Assembly: GCA_013399895.1 (NCBI GenBank)
Contig: VXBA01004393.1
Span: forward strand, 62,001-126,000
Direction: 5' to 3'
Length of the DNA stretch: 64,000 nucleotides
Source of the DNA: Serilophus lunatus
Taxonomy: Eukaryota; Chordata; Aves; Passeriformes; Eurylaimidae
The notes beneath the pieces are model-generated. The model searched no databases. It saw only the letters and a list, made by a program, of their open reading frames with translations, and had not been told where the DNA came from. The position numbers and the translations under genes are program-made. Of this stretch, positions 14,501 through 27,700 are shown one piece after another; position 1 is the stretch's first letter, and every line of letters starts with the position of its first letter.

Positions 14501-17500
14501 TGCTCCCTATCCTGGGCAATTCAAATGTCTTCTTGAAATTTGGACTAGCCTGACAGGCCAGTCATGGGAATTAACTGTGAACTGGCTGTGGAAAACGGTA
14601 GTTCTACAAGCCTCTCCATTTTTCAGTATGTCCTGTTCCCTGGGAGGCCACAGAATTGTACTGCTGACAACCTCTGTGCCCCAGCCCATCTGACACGAAG
14701 TCATAGGGCAGCTCCCACCTATCAAACTTGGAAATGGAGCCACATCCCAAAGCAGATGACTGCATTTAGCACATATGGTGCTGGAACTGATTAAAGTGTC
14801 ACCAGGGAATGCTAGAACTAATTTTATTGTTATTATTAGAAGTAGTATTCTACAAACACATGATAACAGCTATAGTGCAATTGTTGAGATGAAGTGTTTT
14901 TGCACAAAAATAATTATTATTTAAAAAAGCAATTTGAGAATGATTCATGCCAGGAGAAGAATACAAACAAGGGAAGTATTCACAATTAGTGCAGCTTGAG
15001 TCAGACTCTTCTCTTGTGCTCTTGAGCTGTCCATCACTATGTCCCTAAAAGTGAGAAAGGATTAGTATGTCAGTGCCTCCACTGGCCTGGTGCCCACCAC
15101 TGAAGTACCTCAGGGTATCCCTAGGTTGGTTCCTCAGCCAGAGGTGGATCTGCCTTTTTGCCGTCTGTACAGCAGTAAGCTGTTGTGCTCACAAATGATT
15201 AAAAAAAAGCTCAGGAAGGAGTGGAATGAATGCTCTGTGTCTTCCAGCTGGTGTCTAATCCAGCATGAGTTCCTGCTGAAGCTTTTCTTGTAGTTGAATA
15301 TTCATAATCCCGAACCTTTCCTTAGGCAGGGCAGTTTGAGAATTTCTGTGATACCTTGCCATATGCTTTTAAAATGAGAACTGCTTGGTACCTCCGAGTT
15401 CTGTGGTTTTCTCCTGAATTTCTTATAATATTGTCTCTATGTTCAAAGCAAATGAGTTCTGGAAAGCCTGCATAGGTGATTTGTTCTTGTATATATCCAG
15501 ACTTGGAATATTCTCAGTTAATTGTTAAAAAAGGCAGTGCATAAACCATGCAAGACTAGTTTTCTCTGCTTTAAATGCTCCTATCTAAAACTGACTTATT
15601 TGGGTGAGATATTTTTGGCTGAGAGGATTTTGGTGAGTGGTGCCAGGGGAAGGTTACTGCTGTTTGTCTGGCACTGCCATTTAGATGCGGACAATCTTCT
15701 GCAAAATCAAGGTGAAATGGCAGATCCATTTGCTTTGCCATGTCTCTGCAATGCAGAAAATTAAGGCATAATAGGATATTTCACTCTGAACAGTACTAAA
15801 ATTTGTTTCTCTGACCTAGTCACAAGAGTAGGCTGAGACTGGGAGGTATCTCAGAACTTGGACTTGAACTCAAGATATTTTTCTAGAACGTTTTTCAGGT
15901 GGAGTATGACTACACAGTCATGCCAGCAGCTTTTCAAGCTCAGTTTGCAGAACTGTTTCAATGATGATTGAAATTTCTTTGACTGTCTCATCAGGACGTG
16001 TGCAGTCTGAGAGGCTGGCTCTGTCTTAAATGGAAGAAAAAAACTGTTAATTGGAGCGGAGTCAGAATTTTTTTTTTATTTAATCAGCTCTTGATTAATA
16101 TACGTGAGTGGACTTTGGATCAAGTCCATAGTTAAACTTGCCCGAGTTCACCCAAAATGTGTCTATACTCCCAATCCTGTAGTTGTCATTGAGTAACCTC
16201 TGAATGAAACACATGGGCAAAGGATCAAACCCACCATCGCATTTTAGTTCTCCTAACTGTAATATGCTGTATCTCCTCTCCCCCAAATAGGTACTTTGAG
16301 GCTTTGCTGATTCAAGTTAAAAATTAATGAAAGCAGCCTTAGCACTCACAAGTAACCACACAAAAATAACATGGTGAGTGTGAGCAATGGAGGAAGGGTA
16401 ATTTAGAGAAAGAGACTGACTTCTGAGCTAGCCTCAATGTGGCTTGTCTTTACAAGCCATAAAGTAATTTCATGACAATTATGACCAAAAAAAAGGGATA
16501 ACAGATCTCTTTCTCCCTGCTGTGACTTCTTTCTTCTGGAGTTTGGAGTCTGTAAATGTGTAGGACTGTGAGTACGCTCTCTTTAGACTTAAAGAATTAG
16601 CATGTTGGATGTCGTTGGATTTATTGCCAGCACTCCCAGTTAAAGCCTCTCCACTCCAGACTTGCTGCCAGCTGTAATGCTCATTCCCACTGTCTCCCAT
16701 TAGATTTTCATGATACTACTCAATGCAGCAGGTCACCAGCATCAGGGTGGTTTTTCCTATCCTCCTTCCCTGTGTGAGGTAATCGTTCATAAGACTGACA
16801 GCCCATGCAATAAAACTGTTTCAGATATCTATTAATATTTTAACATGCTTTTAAGAAAATTCGGCCTTTTGTAATTCTGGTCTCAGAACAGACACGTATA
16901 ATGGTTAGTGATACACATTATACTCAGAGCAGTCGTTGTGTAGGCATGTTCCCATTGTTTGGACTCACATTTTAACATCTATTATTATAAAAGATCTTTG
17001 TTAGTAATTTGTTTAGATACTAGGTTGGATTAATCTGATGGCCAGAATAAAACTACTCTTTTTTTTTTTTTTTTCCCCCAAAAAGAAAGACTTTGATTAA
17101 GACCATAGCTTGTTTTTTTAGCTCCAAGCCCATTCTTTGCTTTTACCCTTTTTTACCCAGCTCTAAACCAAACATATGTCGACCATGGGTGTGTGTCCAT
17201 GGTCCTCAAGGGTATGTTAACTCCAGATATCATGCTGGTGATAAAAGCTGACAGTTTTCTATTAACCAGAGGGCTAATTTCTGTATTTTGTGAAATCTAC
17301 ACCCACACTGTCTCTCTTGTTCATGACTACATATCTGCCCCACACAGGGCTCCCATTATGGAACCACCCAGCCCAAGCAGTGTGGAGTGATGCACATCAT
17401 AACTAAGATGTTAAACTGCCAAAGTCATCTTCCATGGTTGAGAAGTTGTAGCCATACAAAGGAGAGCACACAGTATGTTAATAAGAATCTATAAATTAAT

Positions 17501-18721
17501 CTGTATATAACACTTTGCGAACACTTAGGTTTTATAGGTATTGTGAGCTGAAAGCTTTACCAGTCATTCATCCTTTATTGTGTTCATTATGGGAATATGA
17601 CACCTTGATACCAAATATCTGTACGTATAATAAAGCCCCTCAGTGAATTAACTGGATGATTGGTACAGTATTTCTCCTTTCCACTAATCAGAAATGTTGG
17701 ATGTATTACTTCTGATGAATCCTTAGACGTTCCCATATAGATAAATTAACTAACTGGCTGTTAATAATATTCAAGGGATTTAAAACAATATATTTTCAGT
17801 CTTTTATGAAGTTGATCTAAATCTATAAGCATGGATTGGATATACAGAAAGGGTGAAGGTGTCGCTGTAGTTATTGCTCTAAGAGAATAAAGACAGTACT
17901 TTTTTGTCATGTATGTATTAAAATAATGGCAAAATATTTTCAGTATTTACTGATTAGAGGAGGTGAAAAAAAGTGAATGTCCTGACCACTAGAAATCCCA
18001 CAGATGCTGGTGACATGGTCCAATTGTTTAATCACATATTGTAGTTAGTACCAGCATAGTGCAGGTTACATCTGCTGTAGATGACTAGGAGAGCTCATCC
18101 AACCTGCTGTAAGGAGCTCTCTGACACTGTCTCATAAAGGAGACATATGGGGTTGTTCTGATGACAGGTCACCATTAATGGAACCTTCAGATTTTTGTCA
18201 ATGCTGCGATATTAACTGCACAAATATCAACTCAGTGAAGTGTGTGGTCAAAGACCTGAATGAGAATGCTCTCGTTACTTCACTGAGACCTGGGTATTTC
18301 ATGAATACTGTGTTAAATGGGATCCCACCAAAGCAGATTCTTGAAAGAAAGCTGAAGTTTGACTATTCTCCTAGATGGTGACCAGAGTATTCAAGATCAA
18401 TTCAACTTGACTAGCTGGGTTTTTTATTATTATTTTCTGGAGAAACCTCAACTATTTATACCAGTTTTTTATGTGTTCTTAAACGGATTTGTGGTATCAG
18501 TTTGCACTCCATCCTAAAGGTGATGCGTTCTTCTATGGCAGGTGAAGAGATCAGAGCAAGGAGAAACCACTTGTCTCACTGTAGTGAAAGAGTTTTATAT
18601 TTAACTAAGATTAAATTGATTTAAAATTGTATTGATATTCTATAAATGAAATATCATAGCTAAACTCTCTAAAGCCCTGAAGTGAAGGTCAGGTAAAAAC
18701 ATGTATGTATGTGCATGTGCA
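11507..18721. other. non-coding stretch with homopolymers
   Basis: No gene or repeat family is recognised. An A-rich low-complexity stretch lies at about 13026-13065, and 16 T followed by 5 C at 17059-17079. The short open frames match nothing known. Confidence 0.6.
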
Positions 18722-18756
18722 CATAGGTGTGCATTTCACCTGCATGCACACCTATG
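18722..18756. repeat. imperfectly spaced hairpin, 12-bp arms
   Basis: CATAGGTGTGCA (18722-18733) is followed, after an 11-nt loop, by its exact reverse complement TGCACACCTATG (18745-18756). It sits in a short GT/CA-rich patch (ATGTATGTATGTGCATGTGCA upstream in part), so it may have grown from a decayed dinucleotide repeat. No function can be assigned. Confidence 0.85.
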
Positions 18757-21700
18757 CACTCAGTGCCAGCAATAACACATGCTTTTAATAACATTAACTA
18801 TTCCATGCAGGAGCAGTGAGGATGTAAAGCATTGTTCTTCCTGTAGGCTCATACCTCATTTTATTTCACTGCAGGGCAGGCTGTGCATATGTGCCCTGTT
18901 AGGAGAATCGGCCTTTCATGTGTCATATCTCACTTCTGTGTTCTACTACAGCTCTCCAGGTGAAAGCTGCAGTGACAAGAAGCATCAAATTTATGGAATT
19001 TGAAAACAATAGAAATCATGTTTGCCTTTAATTGCCACCAAAGACCAGACTTTGAGCTTCACAGGGCCGTTGATTTGGTGTGCACCCTGTGGAGTAGCAC
19101 CCTCACTTCTCTGATCGCCTTCAGCTCAGTCAGAATCTTATGATGGCCAGTGAGTGCCTGGCTGCCACATAGCCCAGGGAAGCTCAGTTATTTTTAGACC
19201 ATTTTGAACCTATTTCCTGTGAATTTTCTTTTCCTCTATCCAGTGTCTAAGGCTGAATCTTATTTCCAAGTTGCCTGTTTTTCATGTTTTTGAGGAAATA
19301 CTGGAGGCACAGTGAAGTTTAGAAACAGTCAAATAAAAAGGCAACCTTTTTTAAATTTATTTTTTTAACTTGAAAACATATCTCTATTGCAATCTGTCTT
19401 TTGAGGGAGGGAGATTTGGGGCCTGGCTTGTTCTCTGACCATTTGAATTCAGTGATACTTTAGATCTGCTAAATTAATGGGAGAGGCAGAATCACCTGCT
19501 GTAATTAACCTTTCACTGTCTAAAAAGAAGTACAAATATGGCTTGAATGGTGCAGCATACACTGTAAGCAGAGAAAGCACTATAGCATAGGGAAAAAGAT
19601 TATCAAGGAGAGGTGTTTTTGAGCCTGTCATAGCTGTTGTGGCTTTTATCCCATATCAGACTGACAGATGAGATAAACATCCCACATTTTAGTCAGATCC
19701 TATTGTTTTGTCAGAGTTACTTAAATGTATTTACAATCTCTGAAGCACTTTTTTATAGTAATGGTAGTGAAGCCCTTCCAGAAGGAATAAAGATGATATA
19801 ACATTCTCAAGTACCTCTGTCTTACTAATGGAATGACTTATGTTACAGGGGATATTGTTCTGCTGAGCTCCACTAAAATACATATTTACTAGTCAATCTA
19901 GTAGTTGTCTTGGCAGTCAATGCCATGATATCACAGCGCTGTGTCTTTCAGGAGAACAACAAAGCGAACAGAAATTCTTTCCCTGGGACCTTTTTTAGTC
20001 TCCATTGATACTTCTTTATTTAAAAGAAGGCACATCATTAAGTGAGAATGAGCCACCTCTGCTACATAGTACAGTGATCATATTCTTCTTTGGGATTACA
20101 TACGGCAATGAGAAATAGGGCATGGCAGGTCAGGAGTGCTGTAAGCATGGGATGCAGCTGATGGTGCCCAGCTAGCTTAGCCAGGGCTGCTCCCTGTGGA
20201 ACAGGGACAGGAGAATAATAGACGGTCAGAAGATGAACTGCTTTGAATTAATTGGAGAAATCTCTTGTAATGAAGGTATTCCATGCAACATTTAATTTTT
20301 TAAATTATTTTAAATGCAATCACAAGATAATGTTAATTCTTGAGGAATAATGATGAGTGACTAGGAGTCGCATACCTGGATTCCAGTTTCTGCCAGGGTT
20401 TCTGGTCTTCTGCTTTGAGGAACCTAGTTCCTTTTTCCCATTACAGCCAAAAAACTCAAGAGAAGTTCTGCCATTCAGGTTTGAGAGGAAAAAAAGATAA
20501 GGCAATGGGGTTTCTAGGTTCAGAGCACCTCAAGTGTCTGGCACTCCTGTATATGTGACCCTCCTCCTTGCACAATATAAGTGGTCCAAATGTGGGACAA
20601 TTTCTGCCTACTTATATCCTTTGGGAAGAGATCCAGTTCAAAAGTGTCTTCCTCCCTTATCAGCATTGCACTGAAAAGCAACAAAACAAGAGATAAACCC
20701 TCAAACACACAAAAGCAGCTCTGAAAAGCTTTGAAACCCTGTTCCCATGGCACTTGGTCAGCTGTTGAACCAGGAGTTCATCACACCACAGCTTAAGCAG
20801 AGGGCCATTGTGACCTTCATTTTCACAGTGAGGCACCACAAAGTTATTTGGTACCAGTTCTCCTGTAACAACGACACATCGGGAAAGTTGAGTGCTCACT
20901 GGAGCTCAGATTCAGGCTCCACTCTGTGCTTTGCTGGTCTGGCAAGAGTGTGCAGGGCTGGAACAAACTGCTTCACCACACTCCAGGCTGTTTTCCTCTG
21001 TATGTGCTTCTGTCTTGGAACAAAGAGGGGGAAAGGTGCAAAGGCTTGAGGACTGTCCTTTCCTGTCCTTTTCTGTGATAGCACATTGATGTTTGCTACA
21101 AACAGGAAGGGTTATCTATTTTTGGAATAAGGAGATGTATTTTGAGAATTTATATGGAGCCAAACAATTGCAATTATATAATTTGATCTTCCTAAATGGT
21201 TAAAAGAATTAACATCTTTATTCAGTGAAAAAGTAAATGTTTTTCAAAAACTGAAACCCTCTTATTTTGTACCTATGTAACCTGTGATTTGTTTTGGCAG
21301 CTACCCTAAGGTGCTGCCAGCTGTGAAAAAAGCTATTGCTTGTCCCTGCTGTTCAGTGTGGGTGAAATGATCTCTGGAGATGGAGCATGTGAATATCAGT
21401 TTGCTACATTTATAAAGAGCTTTGGGGTACTTTGGCATGAAAGGTCCCATAGTCATGAGAGATATTGTTACTATAAAAACATTTTATCCTGCTTTAGTAT
21501 GATAGTTTATTGAGTTTTAAAGTACTTTTCATGGCAAGCACATATATTAACTGCAGCGGTAGAAACAGATGGGAATAAATACATGTTATGAAATTAACTT
21601 TCTGGGTGAAATTCTGTATGATGTAAACTTGGAATAAGCATGTTTAAATTAGACAAATCCCCTATTTTTCATAGATTAGGTTACTGTACTTTGAATGAAA

Positions 21701-24700
21701 TTATGGCTGGTTCCACATCTGAGTAGGAGTGAAGTAGCTCTTGTACTTCAAAGTTGATTTGAAAACAGCTTGTTCTCAAATTTTGCTGCAGCTATGGGCA
21801 AACACCAGGCAATCTTGTTTGCCAATCCATAAAAGACTTAACAGTATAAGACAAAAAAAAAATAAAAAAAATACCAGTGGGAATGTGTCTCAGAGGTAAA
21901 TTCAGAATCTGTTCAGAGTTGTGTGGATGTGGTATTGAGATACTACAGTCAGTACGAAGGGAAACATGAGCAATAGTACATATGTGATTGACCACATCTA
22001 GTCCACCATCCCCTGACAAGAAGAGAATGGACAAACATGGTCTATCCTGATACTCTTGTTTGGGGACGAGATAGTGGGCGGGTGGGGAGTGGTGGTGGTG
22101 TTATAGAGGAACTGATGTGAATTGGACATGTAATTTTATTGTTTATTGCAAATTAAAAGGACAAGCTGGTGCTCTTTTGTGTCTAGCCAGAAGTCTATAC
22201 ATAGATTTCTGGATGTGCTGGATAAAAACCTCCTGAAGCTTTTTTCATCCTTACAAAAATACAGGGATCAGTTTTGTAAATGCAAGACAACATTTGCATC
22301 CTCTACAGAGGCTTTCTTCCATAATATTGACTTTCAGCATTTCTATAGAAAACGTAAGCAAATCTTAGCAGTCTTTTTCATGCTGTATATTTGCACTACT
22401 TTGTTACTACTCCTAGCTAAAATAATATATTAAAATAAGACTGTATTAATGGTAGTGCTGGGGAAATATATCAATGTGTGTGTTGAAGAAATCCATTTTA
22501 CATGAAAAAATAACCTGACCCTTTGACAAAAAAAATAAATTAAGCAAAAAATCAGCATATTAATGAATAATTTAAGTTGCGATTTCTTCTCCCTTCTGAT
22601 GATTCTGCATCTCTTCACACCCATTCACTAGAAAAAAAAAATTAATAGAAGTTAATAGAAGTTATTCTTAGGCCTATAGGTGATATTGAGCATGTGGCAA
22701 TGTGTATTAAAAAAACTTGATATACTATAAAAACCTCATCCCTACAAAAAGGTGACATAGTCCTTTAAAAATAGCTCTTCCAATCCATTGTGCAAAGACA
22801 CTGACAAAGATTGACAGCTTTTAGAAAGGTGTAATGTTCCCAAGCCAACTGCTAGCACAGCTCAACAAGATAAAGATCAGTAATTCGATCCAGAGGAGAA
22901 GGCTAAATGTTAGAGGTTAAGCTGCTATGTTCCTACTACTAATCAAGCTTCAACACCTTATTTTAGCATCATCAAACCTCAATAAGGAAATGGTGAATTA
23001 TTAAAGCTCCAGCATCCTGGTACACATTGCTCTTCTGAGAAACTGTGGCTTAAAACATGCTGGCTGTTGTCTTAATTGACATGTGCTGGATCTTTTGGAC
23101 TAGGTACTAGTGTGATATTTTTTTCTTTTGCTTGGGTACTGATAATTTAAGGTTAAGATACTTTTAAGGTGCAGTATGCTGTTCTAATGAGGACTTAATG
23201 GAGTGGAACAGTGATCATTTGTACAAACTATATTGGACAGACACCTACTGCATATCAAAATCTAGACACCACAAATCCTGACATTGCGTCTACTTTTGTC
23301 CCAGCCTCCATCAGCAGATTTTTAACCTGGTTTCCTAATGAAATGAGGCTCAGGTGGCTGCTCTCTCCACCATCCCTCTTCTCTCCTGATGGCTTTCAAA
23401 CTCTCTGACCAATGTCAGCCAAATCTGACTTATGGTCAAGCCCTACAAGGGAAAATCAGGGCAGGGAGCAAGATGCTCAGTAGTTATCTCCTGTCTCTGC
23501 CAGTGGGTGCTGGGATAGGATGAGGCATGGGGAGCTACTTTCTCTGGAGACATTTTTTTTTTCCCATTAAAGAATTCAGCTGGGAAACTTGATTTTGGAT
23601 GCTATGGAAGCTGTTATTGTTTAAGTAGGATTGAGAAAAGAGTTTGTTAGTCAGACTTCAGAAAGGCTATCAAAAATTCACTCTTGGCAAAAGCACTTTG
23701 GTTCATTTCAGTGGAGGTTGCATCAGTGTTTGTTATACCGTAAGAACCAGAGGGGTCTGAGGGCAAATTCTGCTTTAATTTTACACAAAATGTCCTATTC
23801 AAAGAAGACAGGTCAAGTTTCCAGGTTAGTTTTAAATAGGGAAAGAGACACATAGAAACGTCGGCGTCGTCATTTAGTCGTTCCCTTAAGCATGTGATAT
23901 GCACTGTTTGCAGGGACAGTTTTCTGCACTGTGCTCAGGTCATCTAATAAGTGTTATCAGTCAGATTTCCAACCAGCAGAGTGTTGTTATATTTAACACA
24001 TCCACATAAACTCTGTCGATGCTCTAATTTATACTAATGTAAGTAAAAGAGTTAATCCAGAATTACACTGAGCAGTGCCCACTAATATGCCTAAAATATC
24101 CAGTGTGATCATTACTAGTCACAACCCTCCAAAGCTATTTCCTGGCATCTGCACTCCCCAGGGGCTGATACCCACAGCATTAGTCAAGCCAGGCACTCCT
24201 GCTGCTATTGCATCTCCAAAAAATACTGCTCTTAAAAAGAGACAATGATGATGTCTGTTTTATTTGCAGTCACACTGCCATGATAAACAGCCTAGGGTTT
24301 TTGTCACCAATAAATGGGAATTTTGCCCCAGATATGGCTTCAGTCCCTTTGGAATAAGGACTTATTTTACGTTCTTTCCAGTCTTTCAAATTTAAAGTGA
24401 CTTTTTGGGGGGCTAGTCTGCATTGTTGAGATTTTAGCCCCCAAAAACCAGTGTCATTCCCCAGCTCCATAACTGCAGCTCTTAAAACTGATTGCTTCAC
24501 TGTTAATTGCATTCCTATGGCATCCAATGCATGTATCAAATGCAAAAGCAGCCTGGCTGGGTTATGTTAAAGAAAATCCTGGGAAGTCTGCAATTATTGC
24601 ACAGATTGGTGTGATAGGAATGCAGCCTCTTTGTTCTTGCAAGAATCTTTTGACACCAAAAAAAAAAAATCACACAAAATCTTCCCATTTCACAAATGAG

Positions 24701-27700
24701 TCCTCCTGGCATTTTCTATTCATTCCTGTAAAATTACTGACAACTATACACATTTCTATAATATTACTTCAATCTGCATCACTAGGAAAACCTAAGAGCT
24801 TATTAAAGAGATTTATTCTTTCAGTCTTCAAGGTATAAAGCAGTTTCTTACAAATGTGCTCCATCAGCTTGATGCATGTCTGTGGAAAGGGGGCTTTGGT
24901 TTAAAAGGAGTTTTAAGTGAAATGTGTTCACTGCATTCCCAGGGTGTTGAACAGGAGGCACCAGGGCATCAGCAGCATGTTTGCCATTTAATTCCTTAAC
25001 AGATGCAGAGGCTTTAGAGACACCTTGTAACTCCACAGAAACCTGGGTACTCAGCTCTGTAACTAGTGCCATGCCATCTATCTGCTGTTGTCACTTTTGA
25101 CCTGCACGTGCATCAATCCAGAAGCTGTATCTGACGGTGGCTAAGGCAGAGGGCTTTGGCTTTCATAATTAAGAAAAACAGTGGTCTTGTTTCTGTTGCT
25201 TAGATTTCTCAGGATTGTTTTTTTTTTCTATTTAATTTAAAGATAAAAGAGATGAGAATATCATTGAGTAGAGCCTGTATTTCCAAGCAAGGACAGTAAT
25301 TTCTCTTCCAGTAAGTGGGATTCCCACTATATTGACAATGCCACTAAGAAATTAGTGGGAGTCAGCAGAAGGAATGTTAGCAGTATTTGTCCTGAAATGG
25401 CAGCTTGTTATGCAGAGGAGAAATACTAGTTTTGTGGAGTGGTTCTTCTTCTGCTATCACAGGGAAAGCAATGAAAAAAACCCAACATATAGAGCGGCCA
25501 AGGATCTCTCTGCTTTTTAGGATTAAATGAATTTTTAACAATTTTTTTGAAATCTAGAGTGCATTCTGTATTGGCAATCTGTAGGAGAGCTGAAGTCAGT
25601 AGTTTAGTAGGCTGTAAAATGCATTGTATCTGGAGATGCTGATTGTGAAAAGGCTCCAGTCCCCAGTCATTAAGCAGAAGCAGTGACTGCAGGCAGTTTG
25701 TAAGTGTGTTGTGTAATGGTGGCTTGAAACATGCTCCAGCATCTATCTAGGACCTGTGAATCTTAGCAGGTTGGAAATTTGTATCAGCAGCATGCCCAGG
25801 GCAGCCAGTTCAGGCTACATGTGCTGCACAGTGCCTGGTGCTTCTGACAGGGATGAGCTAAAAATGTCTTCTCATTACTAAACGGTTTAACTTTTTTTTT
25901 TTAATCAAGGTTTTGGAGTTCATAAAGCAGAACTAGGTTATCTTGACTATGTTGCCATCTAGAAATTTTATCTTTGTAAACACTTTATCTTCTAGTCCGC
26001 ATTACCTATCACTGCAGGCAGGAGGAACACTATGGCTCCTGCCATCCCTGCCACCTCAGCCCAGATTTTCCTCTCTTTGAGTGGCTTTTGGAGCTGTTCC
26101 TGACAGCAGCCTTCAGCTTGGAGGAATCACAAGGGGAGGGTGGGTTTTTGTACATATCACATAAATCTCTTTGTCAACTCCGTGTCTGGATTCAATTTTC
26201 CCCAAAAGTGGCTGCAAGTACATTCGTGCGTATTTGTGTGCAAGTGTGCATACAGACATAGGTGCTTTAAAATCCTGTTCCTAACTGTAGGTTTGCTAGT
26301 CAGGTGGGTACTGTAGTTCAGAGGGCATGGCCTGTAGTGAATGATTCTAGATCAAGTGGATCATCAGCTGTGAGGGGAAATCATCCCAGCCTCATGCCTT
26401 TTTGATTTCCAGATCCTGCTCAGACATTATGGCATTGCAGGAGGAAGTTGAAAATTATCAAAAGATGAAGTTCTCTTGGGTGTCTCCTGAGCTTGCTGAG
26501 CCCAGTGGTGGCATGGGGAGAGGGAACAGCAAGATCTGAGAGATACTTGCTCCTTAAGTCTTCCCAGCCCTAACAACAGTGACAGCGTTTTTAAAAGAAA
26601 TAGTCTCTCTGTTAAAAAGAAAACTCTGCTCTGTTTGAGTCTCTTTTCTGGGCATGCAGAGCTGTAACGTGAGGAAGCTCAGCCTGGGAAATAGACTGAC
26701 TTGAGCTCTTTCCAAATAACGCAGGGAAAGCTGGTAGCGGCAACATGACACTGTCAACAAATTGACAATTCACATTCCCTCATGTGGTGTCAAACAGACA
26801 CTGCTGCACTTCCCTGTACTTGGTCCAAACGGGTCCCGCTGGGCTGCGGCAGCAGAGAGGAGTTTCACGACCGGAAAAGCCAGCAATCACAGGGCAGCTG
26901 CCAGCTCCAGCAAATGGCACGGACACTGAGAAGGGTTTCTGTTTGCTCAGCTCACGGGGTCTTAGCAAAATATTAGTAGAACCTATAAAATGGCATCATC
27001 TCTAACTGCTTCAACAACCCCTTGTGAATGCAGCAAACCTGTTCGGAGCGGGAATTGCAGAATGGGATGTATGGGAATTGCGTGAGATGGGCCTTTGCTC
27101 TGCTCTTCCCAAAGCTTTGATACAGAAAGATGTTTTTGGTTAGGGTAGCCTTGGAAAAAGGCTGTATTTGGGGCTTGTAGAGCCATAGTAGGGAGTTAAA
27201 TCTGTCTTCTCTGGTGATATGGGCAGAGCAGAACCAGAGCTAGGATTAAAAATGTGTCTCCCACCTTATTGCCAGAGCCTTTCTCCACCTTTCTGAAGGA
27301 TGTTGAGCTTTGCAGTGTTCACAGAAATTTCTCCAAATTCATTCAGAAGAGCTGCCCTCATATTTTTGAAGTGATGTGAGTGTGCCTCGGCCGTGTAACT
27401 CTTATGAGCAGGTAAAGCTCTCATGTCTTGTTGCAGTTAAGAATGGAGATGGTCGCACCTAAAGGCCTCTCCTGTGGGCTCTGTGTGACTCCGAGGCTCC
27501 TTTGCCACCAGTGCACAGGGCAGGTTCTCCAGGGGAATTGAGGTGATTACAGCCTGTTTTATGGAGCTGTGAGTTCTGTCATGGAGGTACAATTGGCTCC
27601 TGAAATGGACAGTCTAATTTTCTAGTTTTTGAAATATACAGAGTAGTACCTCACAGGTACCAACTTAATATACAGACTGCTCTTTGCTTCTGAAAGCCAG

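Noticed and set aside
17181..17204. GACCATGG..CCATGGTC short inverted repeat
   Set aside because: Arms of only 8 bp built from a self-palindromic core occur often by chance.
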